From Channa striata (Eukaryota > Chordata > Actinopteri > Anabantiformes > Channidae), in the NCBI GenBank assembly GCA_033026295.1, contig CM065169.1:5280932-5344931 (forward strand): a stretch of DNA of 64,000 bases, given 5' to 3'. Shown here piece after piece: positions 10,451-20,218 of this stretch. The notes below the pieces were generated by a model that had not been told where the DNA came from, did not search any database, and worked only from the letters and a program-made list of their open reading frames with translations. Within the stretch, counting starts at the first letter, position 1. Each line of letters opens with the position of its first letter. A program made the position numbers and the translations under genes.

Positions 10451-12983
10451 CTGGTGAAATACAGGTTTCACATGCCTCTGCACATCTGAGCTCGTGCATA
10501 ACATAGTCATTGGGTTTCCATATACAAATGGACAAATAGCTGTTTAGCTGAGCTTTCACCAGTTCATACAAACAACACACAATAAAACAAGTCTTAAATA
10601 TAAACTGCCTAATGCAAACTGAAATCTGAGCAGACAAAACAGAACAGAAGACAAAATAAGCCGGCCCACTGAGTTGTTCCAGAACAAAGAATTGGTTCAC
10701 TAAAACATAAAAAGAGTTAATTTTTGCAACAAGACTGTAATCATACATTGATTACATTGATAATACAGGCGCAATAAATACAGCGCTATTACACAGTACT
10801 GTCAGTTAAAGGAAACTTCATCACGGTACTCGACTGTGCACCCCCAACCTTTATGACCTCCTTTCCTGTGATGAGTAAAAGAAAAGCACCAGAGGCAACA
10901 TCGGAAGAGGTTGTTGTTACATTCGGTGGGGTGTTTCTTCTGATTTGGCAGAAATATACAAAGTGTTTCAGAGCATGTTTTCATTACTGCGCAATCTTTT
11001 TTCTTCATATATTTGTCACTGTAATAAATTTAACAAGCCGTATTTCTCTTCTACGAAGTCTAAATTAAAGCCAGTCAAACTTTCAAGCATATGGAGACCT
11101 CAGTTTTTTGCTGCATAATAAATCTGTAACAAGTTGCCAATAAAGTTCCCCCCTTGAATAATTAACTCTGCTGTATACAGTGCACTACTGGAATACTTTA
11201 ACAGAACCCCAAGTTCTCCAATTGGAGGGTTTTGGGGAGGCAAGGGAACAGATGAGCTTTGATGATAATCAAGCTGAAATTAGCACATTGCTGCAGTCAC
11301 AGGTGCTGAGACGTCAAATACACAAAAAAGGGCTGGAATAGGAACTGTATTGATAAGCTGATACCATTTTGTGCCACCCAATCAGCATTCCATGCACCAT
11401 TGGAATTAGCTACATCTGCATCCACTCCTCTGCTCCACAACATGGTCAACTAATCATCATCACAAACCATTCAAACTTTCTGGGAGGGAACGCTGATTGC
11501 TGTGAAGAACGTGCAGCAATTCTGCCAAGTTTGCAGGGTTTGAAGAACATCTTTGAGGGTTCAATTGTTTAAGAGGTGCTATTTATGTTTTTCCGTGTGG
11601 AGTTATTTTTATTTTACATTTTATGTCAGTGATTATTGTTAACTGGTTTGTTGCTGTGCTATTTATGCATCACACATCAAAGGCATAATTTCAAAATCAG
11701 TGTGGCAATTCTTTTTGGAGGCATCAATTTATTTTTCTTTTCAGCTCTTGTGTTGATGACCTCTATTCCTTCCAAACAAATCACTATTGTTGCAAACACA
11801 AATGTCAATAGAAACCTGCTGTGCTACATTTTCTGCAGTGCAAGGAACCAAAACTCAAAACTCAAGACCTCATCCCCTGTGTGAAAAAATGGACAACAAA
11901 GAATGCAGTAATCAAGGACCACCTAAGACACAAGACAACAGAGCAGTAATCAGGACGGTGATACACATTACATCCGTTGAGAGGCTGAAAGAAAGGAGAA
12001 GGCCTGAGACAAAGAATCGGGCATGAAATAACCAGATAACCACGGAAAAACACATCCTACCACTTCTTTTTCCCCCATTTTCCTGTTGCTTGTTGCAGCA
12101 ACTGAAAGACGCATAACAGTCCCACTGCACATGCTGTGGTATACAGACATGACAGTAGCAGTGTAGAGTGGTGGTGAAGCTGTGTGACAAGAGCTGGTGA
12201 GACATGAGGTACTACCACCTCCCCAGTGTATAAACAAGACATGTTTGCAAGGGAAAAGTGTATATTTGGCAACAACTCTCTCCTCTCTTCTACCTGTTTC
12301 AGGTGTCTGGCCGATACTTATCTCTTACTGTTAAGACATCTTTCCCCATGTTGAGGGGACAAAGGAAGAACAGAGAGGGACTGGAGTTAAGCTAACCGGT
12401 AGAGGTGTAGATCTCTGAATCTCCTGAAGCAGCATTTGTGCAAAAGAAAGGGTATGTGTAAGAATCTTAAAGCAGCATTATCCAGTATTTATACTGATAC
12501 AATATGAACAAGGGATAAAATGAATGTGTACTGTCAAAGGTGTTGCTCATACTAGGCTTCAGTAAGTTGCAGTTGCCCTTAGCTCTTTTAAGCATCTTAA
12601 AGCTTATGTTTCTGATTAAATTTATTGTTTTGAGTTTTATGGCTTCCCCCTGTAGTGTTGGTTCAGCTTCAGGGCTCTGGTTAGTTAGATCAAGTCATTA
12701 CCGTTGTCCATTTTTCAGTTTCAGTTTACAATAGTTTTATTCTTTATTCAGAAACAAAAATACAAAGCTTGTGTTAAAATCTCATCTCAGGTGTCACAAT
12801 TGAATCATCTTTGAATTGATGATGAAACAAAATTCACTGTACTCAAGTTGTCCAAAGCTGTACACAGTTGGTAGAGCAGTTGTCCACAACATGTTGGAAA
12901 TGTCTTTGCCTGACACCTAGACATTGTGCTTGGTTGGGTCAGGTGGACACCTTGGACACCTTGGATGACAGCTGCTGTTATCG

Positions 12984-13010
12984 GTGTGTGTGTGTGTGTT
13001 TGTGTGTGTG
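12984..13010. repeat. (GT)n microsatellite, interrupted
   Basis: GT dinucleotide run with one TT interruption. Confidence 0.9.
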
Positions 13011-13526
13011 GGGTCACCATCACATAGCTTTTCCTTTCTATGTACTGCAATGCTCTTGTTCCATTACAGTAAAAAAGAATATGGCAGATACACAATAATT
13101 AGAAAAATGATTTTACTTCTTTTTTGTTGTGGATTTTTCTTCATCCACAACTGACTGGACAAAATTTAGAAAACTGATAAATTGTATTCAAGGTAACTCA
13201 AGATTAAACTCCAGATAAAACAGCTGGTATACAACATGGGTCTATTATTATGTATGTTTAATACTGATCTTCCTGATGTGTATCTCCCTACCTTTATCTG
13301 AATATGTATACAGGCAAACTTTCATTTTAATCATTTAAATAATTATGCTGATATAAAATTTCTTTCCACATGTTCTCTAAGTTTTTGATGAAAACCAATG
13401 GCACAGACTGTTGATAGAAGTGACTGAATCCTATTATGCAGGATAAACACATTTGGGCAGTTAGTTTTTCGCTGTCAGTCACTGTGTCAGTCACTGTGCA
13501 GTCCTGTCTCAAAAAACTGCAAATGT

Positions 13527-13570
13527 AATTATGTTACATAATTTCTCCCACATTAATTATGTAACATAAT
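13527..13570. repeat. Inverted repeat, AT-rich hairpin
   Basis: Arms 'AATTATGTTACATAATT' (13527-13543) and 'AATTATGTAACATAAT' (13555-13570) are perfect reverse complements over 16 bp with an 11-12 nt spacer. Each arm is itself almost palindromic around a TTA/TAA centre, so cruciform or hairpin pairing within one arm is also possible. Confidence 0.85.
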
Positions 13571-15562
13571 CACAGTACATTTCCTGTGAACATGATGAAA
13601 ACAATGTAAATGACCAGTTGCAACATACACATAAAATGTTATCACTCAATGTATTTTGTCCCCCGAAATATCTGATCTTGCAGCAAAATATCTGGTATGG
13701 TTTTCTGCCATGCCATGTGACCCTGCAGCAAAATGTCCAGTTTGTGTGACTACAGCATTATTAAAGCATTTTTTGGTTGTGTTTAGGCAGGTACAGGAGC
13801 TGGTTAACGTCAGAGGTAAATTGAGGAAAATCTAGCTGTTGTTTTACACAAAACATGTTTTATTTATTTTAAAAACATCCATGATCTTTCTCTAACCCCA
13901 GCCTCAGTGGTTTTCTTGGTTTTCTTGCCTGAACCAAACCAGGCACATGACTTTGGAAACTAACTTAGATCGATGGTCCTGTGCTTTATACACCCAGCAA
14001 CCATAAATGGTTTTATGTTTTGGAAAAACCTTAGGATTTGTTAAAAAAAAAAAATGAAAATCCTTTAAAATATATAATTTACTGCCATGACACGCAGAAC
14101 ACGGGCTGCTAGAATCCTCCTTGTCTCATTTAAAAATGATTTTAGGACCTTAAAACTCTCCTCTCAATGTTTTAAGTCACATTTGTAGTGATAAAGATGT
14201 TAATGTTGAGTCTTTATTCTCATAATGTTCATGTGCTGTTTTAGATGTTGGTAGGGAGCCCACAGTGGACTGGAAGTAACCCCATTAGCACACTGCTAGA
14301 AAACCATGCCGAGGCCTACAGGAGATTATTATGAAGGATCTGTTTGCTATTTTTATATCTCTAAATAAAAAATGCAATGCTGATTACTTTTCCAGCATTT
14401 AACTTAGTTAACTGAATATATTCCACTCCATAAAAAAAAAACAAGAAACAAAGGTGTTAAGCATCCCCAACTACTCACAGATCAAAAGCAAAGCACACAC
14501 ACAAAGAAAATGGAAAATGGAAAAAATCCCACTTTGCATGGGATCTGTTTCCGGCTCCAGTACTGTTGTGACTGTGTGTAGGATGTGTGTTTAGGTTTGA
14601 ATGACAGGAAAATGTGACAGCAACAAGTGTTGCATTGTGAGGGTATCCCACAACTCCACACAGGCTCTCTGTGACGGCCAGCTGCAGAATTCAGCTCACT
14701 GAGGGCTCCATGTTTACACAGGAAGAGAACATGAATATAGAACAATTCAGTCCCCGGGTTCCACTTCTGTACTTATTTTCCTGGCCTCCAAAAAAAGAAG
14801 TATGGGAAAAAGGAAATAAAATGAATGAAAAAGGAGGAAGAAAATCATGTGAAAGAAATTACAGCAAAGCCAAAGGAATGTCTGTTATACACTAGAGCTA
14901 CAGTGCAAAGCCAAATGTGTGTGTGTTTGTGAAAAAACAGGTATGACTCTTTCATTTGACAGGAAATGCAGGGGAAAAAGCTGATTGTCTAGTGCAAACA
15001 TTCAGTTCCACTGTTTTTCAAGCTGAAGACCCACAAACAACCAATCCCTTCACTTTAAATAAGCTTCTTCAAAAAAAAAACAGAAAAAACAGAATTCAGT
15101 GAAGGGAACAGGTGAAGATTTGGTCGTCTCCGTTTTTGGGTTGCATTAAATCAATTCCTAGCCTCCGTTTAATTTAGCTGTAGGGACACAACGGGTGAAT
15201 GTACAAACACACATCAGCCTAACTTATTGTGGCACTGCCTCACCCCTCAATATGTTGATCTCTTGCCAAGTGATTGACTGGGATCCTGGCCAATTTTGTA
15301 AATAGACAGGCAGCAGCATTGTCTGCCGCTTTGTGGTCAATCACATCATTAAGTAGACAGTAAGTAGTAAGTCCCAGCAGATGATCCTCACTTCATAATT
15401 AAGACAGTGATGAGCACTGTCACATTTGCACCTTCAGCTTTACAGTTTGTACCCGTGTTTGAAAGTTAGGCAGAAGTTTATGATAAGAGGGGAAGAATTG
15501 CGTGTCAGTGTACACAGATAACATGGACTGTGACTTTTCTTCAACATGATAATTATTGAGTA

Positions 15563-15750
15563 TTAATGGTGAAAGGTCTGCACTTATGTACAGTAGCATG
15601 TCTTAACGGTATCCTAAGCACTGCTTATCACTTGGGTTCAATGTCTTGCTCAAGGACACTTCCGCAAGTGGCAGGAGGAGCTAGGAATCAAACCAACAAC
15701 TCTGAGATTGGTGGACAACAGCTCTACTTCCTGACTAACAGTTGCCTCAA
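15563..15750 (-). mobile_element. tRNA-derived SINE with internal deletion, minus strand
   Basis: Contains the complement of the SINE body ('TCAATGTCTTGCTCAAGGAC') and of the B-box ('GGAATCAAACCAAC'), plus the tail end ('GGTGAAAGGTCTGCACTTAT'). The middle, from the tail to about 15640, is replaced or deleted relative to the copies at 16.34 and 19.96 kb. Confidence 0.75.
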
Positions 15751-16336
15751 ACCTTAGTAAATTTTCAATTATTTAATATAGGGTACCAACAGTTTTAAAC
15801 CCATGACAGAGGGCAGTAACATGCCAAGCAGTTATTCAAAAGAATCATGTTCTATATAAAATTAATATGTAAAATTATGATGCCAATGGGTTTGAATTAC
15901 GGAAATGTCTCTCAAACAAAAGCAAAATGTGTATTATATAATAATGTAACAATACTCTGATACAATAGGGCAAGATATGTAAATAATTTCCAATCATATA
16001 ATTTTCAAAATTAAGGGTACTGATTAACCCTGTAGGCCCCTTATTTTACATAAAAACACACTTTATGTTACAAAACTTGACTCACACACCAGCTATACTT
16101 ACAAACACATACTACACATTCAAGATAATTTCTTCTCTGAAATAATGACATATAAGACTGAAAAAATATGTTTTTGAATCGCTAATATATACTTTGTTTA
16201 TGAATTATTTAAACTTATAGTAATTTTAAAAAACATAAATTTAAAAGTGTGCAAAAAATATATATTTACACTCAACCTATGTCCCCTCTCAATGTGCCTC
16301 CCATAGAAGATTCAGCAGAAATTAACAACAAAATAT
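15751..16336. other. Unannotated AT-rich stretch
   Basis: Strongly AT-rich sequence with no recognised feature. Confidence 0.5.
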
Positions 16337-16597
16337 TGAATGGTAAATGGTCTGCACTCATATAGCTCTTTTTTACCTGTTGGTACTCAAAGCGCTTTAC
16401 ACTGCTTCTTATCTATCTATTCACACTCTCAAACACACACACATTCAGACACCAATGGGGGAGCTGCTATGCAGCTGGTCGATGCTCACCGGGAGCAACT
16501 AAGTGGGGTTCAATGTCTTGCTCAAGGACACTTCGACATGTGACCAGAGGAGCCGGGGATTGAACCAACAACTGTAGGCGCCACAGTCGCCCTAATC
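16337..16597 (-). mobile_element. tRNA-derived SINE, minus strand
   Basis: Nearly complete body and tail of the SINE family. On the minus strand: B-box-like 'TTGGTTCAATCCCC', 'ACATGTCGAAGTGTCCTTGA', 'ACCAGCTGCATAGCAGCTCC', the 'GTGTAAAGCGCTTTGAGTAC' block, and the tail ending near 'GACCATTTACCATTC'. The A-box part of the head is shortened by a deletion around 16570-16590. Confidence 0.85.
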
Positions 16598-17328
16598 ATT
16601 TATAGAAAATCAGAAGAAACGTTAATAATTATAAAATACAGTTCAAAGAAAGTCATTTGTTTGGGTACTAATTTGAGTTAAGTTGAAATAAAAAAAAATC
16701 TCTGCTTTCTAATGTGGGGTTTGAATTTGTGATTGAGGTGGTTGGTTCAATCACAACAGAAGTTTGACTGTCCTTTTTTTATTCAAGTTTGCATCATTTA
16801 GGATATGAATTATAGAAATGTGCCAGAATATGCAATGTGTTTTATACAATAATATATTAATCATAGTGCTATGGGACTATGATTAATATATATCATAGAT
16901 AGATTCCACTATAGCTCTGTGGTAATTAGGCCTTCATATTTTGAACACGCCAGTCACTGTTTTTTGTTGTTAACGCAGGGACATAATTATCTCCTAGACA
17001 CGGTGGGCAATATCTGATCTTCATTTCCCATTTCCATCACCTTCTCTCTTTCTTTCAGTCTCCTTATCTGGATTCCTATCTCTTCATTAGCCACAGCTTA
17101 GCTCTGATGATGCAGTGTTTTCATTTTGATCTGTCGGCTCAATGAGTACAGAGAGAGTTAATATATAAAAATGTTATTGCTGCAACTAGGACATTTTTCC
17201 AGTGAAATAAAATAATTGTTACTGTCCTGCTGCACTACCCAACTTCCAACACAAAGGTCAAGTCAAACAGTTAATAATAAAACCTTTATCGGGAAAAAGA
17301 CTGAATATGCTACTGTGCAGAGATTGGT
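16598..17328. other. Unannotated stretch with a perfect hairpin
   Basis: AT-rich. Contains the 15-bp-arm hairpin at 16852-16891 and nothing else recognised. Confidence 0.5.
16852..16891. repeat. Perfect 15-bp inverted repeat (hairpin)
   Basis: Arms ATATATTAATCATAG (16852-16866) and CTATGATTAATATAT (16877-16891) are exact reverse complements around the 10-nt loop TGCTATGGGA. No flanking repeat explains it. Confidence 0.9.
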
Positions 17329-18515
17329 AGATTATTAAATATCAGATCTCTCTCATCTAAATCTCTGTTCGTAAATAACTTCATCACGATCATCAATTTG
17401 ATTTATTTTGTTTTAATGAAACATGGTTGCAGCGGAAGGAATATGTCAGTTTAAATGAGTCAGTCCCCCCCAAGCCCTGTTCATTTTCATGTTCGTAGAA
17501 GCTCAGGCCAAGGTGGAAGTGTAGCAGCTCTCACTCCTAGACTTTCACACCCGATTTGGAAAACTCAAAATCCATTTGTTATTGTGTACCATCCTCCAGT
17601 CCTTTATCCTAAATTTCAGTTTGATTTTTTAGATTTTCTAGCCGACTTAGTGCTTAGTGCAGATATAGTCATCTTAGTGGGCGACTTTAACACTCATTTA
17701 GATGCTGACAGTAACTCCCTTAACACTGCATTCACTTTGTTAGATTCAATAGCTTTTTCCTCAAAATGTAAGTAAACCCATTCATTGTTTTAGTCATATC
17801 CTAGAATGGGAGCCAGAGCCTTAAGCCATCAAGCTCCTCTCCTGTGGAACCAGCTCCCAGTTCAGATTCGGGAAGCAGACACCCTCTCTACTTTTTAGAC
17901 TAGGCTCAAAACCTTCCTCTTTGATAAAGCTTATAGTTGGTTATAGTCATGGTTCTATAGCTTTAGACTGCTGGGGGACTCTGCACTGAGCAACTTTCCT
18001 CTTCTCTTCACTCTCTCCTCTCACTCCACATCTATATGTCACCACTGTATGACATTATCTCTGAGCCTCTTTCCTCCTCTCAGCCCACATTTATATGTGA
18101 CCACCGTATTAACTCTGTCTCTCCTTTTTCCTGTAGGTCTGCTTCTCTCACTCTGTCTTAACTCTGTCTCTCCTTTTTCCTGTAGGTCTGCTTCTCTCAC
18201 TCTGTCTCCCTCTTTCTGTCCCTGTCTTCAGGTGCCCCTGGCTTTGGAGCTGTGTGTCTTCCAGTGCGCAGCTACTGGTCCTACCAACCTTCCAAACCTC
18301 TTCACTTTCCACTCACACCAAACGGTCAAGGCACATGGCTGCCCACCCTAAGCCTGGTTCTGCTGGAGGTTTCTTCCGTTAAAGGGAGTTTTTGCTCTCC
18401 ACTTTTGCCCAGGGCTTGCTCAAGGGGGTTTTGTTGGGTTTCTCTACATATCTTTATATTCTTGACTTCAATGTATAAAGTACCTTGAGCTTACTTTTTT
18501 GTGAATTGGTGCTTT
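17329..18515 (+). mobile_element. L2 copy with a large internal deletion (copy D)
   Basis: The 5' part (17329 to about 17805) is ORF2 endonuclease: 'LLNIRSLSSKSL', a decayed 'ETWL' region and 'VILVGDFNTHLDADSNSL'. It then jumps directly to the ORF2 C-terminus and 3' UTR ('MGARALSHQAPLLWNQ', 'TLLDKAYSWL'-type end, then the long pyrimidine-rich UTR). Compared with the copy at 5.88-10.01 kb, about 2.2 kb including the whole RT is missing. The junction lies at a shared TAGA word. The 3' UTR has a 49-bp tandem duplication at 18109-18206. The tail ends decayed at about 18500-18515. Confidence 0.9.
18109..18206. repeat. Exact 49-bp tandem duplication in the L2 3' UTR
   Basis: Two identical 49-bp units (18109-18157 and 18158-18206), each starting TTAACTCTGTCTCTCC and ending CTCACTCTGTC. 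Other L2 tails in the window have one unit here, so the duplication arose in this copy or its immediate source and is recent enough to be unchanged. Confidence 0.95.
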
Positions 18516-19013
18516 CTTATATATGTATATACATTTCTGCACAGGTGCAAGGCAGAAGCTGCATATTAACAGAAGAGACAATTGCTGACTGATTCTGAAG
18601 GGATTCAGACAGAGCTTTGGGGCATCACAGTCTTTCATTAGAATGCTGATCCAGTCAAAATGCAAGCCTGGAAAAACACAAACTTCTTGAAGAAGGGAAA
18701 GCTTGCCTTGTCAGGAATTTACATTGATACAAAAAGAAGAGGGCAGTCTCTCATCTTTCCCTTTCTCCCTCTCCCCCTTTCACTCTCTGTCTTCAATTGT
18801 TCTGCTCCATGGCTTCATCAGCATTTCCCTCCATTTGAAAGCGTGGGATTATGCCAGAAAGGCAGCGTCAAATGATAGGTAACTCATCTTCCTTCCCTTC
18901 AATACCACCCCCCTTTCTTGTCTTTAAGTCTCCCAGTTGCTGAGCATGTAAATCCGTGAAGCCTGTAAAAACACAGCTGAACACCAAAGTCACTCACCGA
19001 CAGCCAGCACTGT

Positions 19014-19016
<3 letters not shown>

Positions 19017-19050
<34 letters not shown>
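19017..19050. repeat. (CA)17 microsatellite
   Basis: Perfect uninterrupted CA dinucleotide run. Confidence 0.97.
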
Positions 19051-19054
<4 letters not shown>

Positions 19055-19843
19055 ATTACTTTTTTAAGTCAAGGTCAGATATCCCTACAGCACACATGTT
19101 ATACACCGTACCTTGTAAACTGCAGAAGAATCTTTTCGATGCAATTGTCAGTTCCACTGTAAGCACCTCCATACTTGTGTGAGGCGTCTAAGTACAAAAG
19201 ATGGCATGAATACGTCTGAGTGGTTGGTTATAATTCCCTGCACTGCTTTTCAGTTTGTGGCTATAAAGTGCAAAATACATTTTTCCTCCCACCTCCGTAT
19301 TTGTCATTGGAAAAAAAAATAATTTAGCTTCCTGTCCAAAAAACATGCAATGGACTTGGGATTTATACGGGTTATTCTTCATTTGCCCTTGGTGATCCAA
19401 CAGCTAATTCTTTTTTTCAAAAAACCACTGTACCACATGTCATGCATTATTTTAAGGTTTATATGTTTGTTGTACGGATCTATTAAGACAGTTCAGGGTG
19501 AGTTTCCATTCCAAAAATCGTCCTATTTTCGATAGATATCTTATTTTTAGGTCTGTGTAAAATTATTTGTTTAATCTCCTTAAATCTACTTTAAGCCCCC
19601 GCCTCACCCTGATCCGCCAAGTAGGCCAAGCTAACCGTTTGATCTAATTAGAGAAAGTTGATACAAATAGCCAAGTTGTAGTGGTTCAGACCCAAAATAA
19701 TAGGGGAACACTTTGGGAATATCAAGAGATAGTCACTGTGAGCTTTTTGGAAGATTAGATTTTGTATATGGGTGATTTTTTTCTAAATAAGTTCACCCCA
19801 AATTTTTAAATTTGACAATGTTTTTAATGCACATAATCATCAC

Positions 19844-19891
19844 ATTCAGCTTTTTCACCTTTTAGTTGTCTAAAAGTTGAAAAAGCTGAAT
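19844..19891. repeat. 48-nt near-perfect hairpin
   Basis: The outer arms ATTCAGCTTTTTCA (19844-19857) and TGAAAAAGCTGAAT (19878-19891) pair perfectly over 14 bp. One C/T mismatch follows, then the inner arms CTTTTAG (19859-19865) and CTAAAAG (19870-19876) pair over 7 bp around a TTGT loop. The total stem is 22 positions with a single mismatch. It is shorter than a typical animal pre-miRNA (about 60-70 nt), and nothing else supports an RNA gene. Confidence 0.9.
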
Positions 19892-19959
19892 ATGGCCTCC
19901 ATTAACATGGAACAATTAAAATGATAAAATTGTGACATGACTGTAAAAGCATATATTTA

Positions 19960-20218
19960 AAATGGTAAATGGCCTGCACTTATATAGCGCTTTTCTACCT
20001 GTTGGTACTCAAAGCTCTTTACACTGCTTCTTATCTACCCATTCACACACCAATGGGGGAGCTGCTATGCAGCTGGCCGACACTCACCAGGAGCAACTAA
20101 GTGGGGTTCAGTGCCTTGCTCAAGGACACTTCGACATGTGACCAGAGTAGCCAGGGATCGAACCAACAACAGTGGGATTGCTGGCCAACCGCACTACCAA
20201 CTGAGCCACAGTCGCCTC
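19960..20218 (-). mobile_element. tRNA-derived SINE, best copy, minus strand
   Basis: The most complete member of the family. On the minus strand it has an A-box 'TGGCTCAGTTGG', a B-box 'GGTTCGATCCC', a body with 'ACATGTCGAAGTGTCC' and 'AGGCACTGAACCCC', then 'CAGCTGCATAGCAGCTCCCC', and a 3' part 'GTGTAAAGAGCTTTGAGTAC' ... 'AAAAGCGCTATATAAGTGC' ending at 'CCATTTACCATT'. The A and B boxes are those of an RNA polymerase III internal promoter. The 'GCGCTATATAA' tail resembles the L2 tail found elsewhere in this window. It has no coding capacity and depends on a LINE for movement (family knowledge). Confidence 0.88.

Larger units (their letters stand above)
10451..15562. other. Unannotated stretch, about 5.1 kb
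   Basis: No gene or transposon that I can name. It holds a TG microsatellite (12984-13010), a palindromic hairpin (13527-13570), and a weak pair of 'TGCAGCAAAAT' words 45 bp apart (13679 and 13724). Open frames are short and unrecognised. Confidence 0.5.
18516..19959. other. Unannotated stretch with a CA repeat and a hairpin
   Basis: Contains a (CA)17 microsatellite (19017-19050) and the 48-nt hairpin at 19844-19891. No gene recognised. Confidence 0.5.

Noticed and set aside
20150..20218. tRNA gene suggested by A- and B-box sequences
   Set aside because: The boxes belong to a repeated SINE head. No complete cloverleaf or proper acceptor stem is visible.
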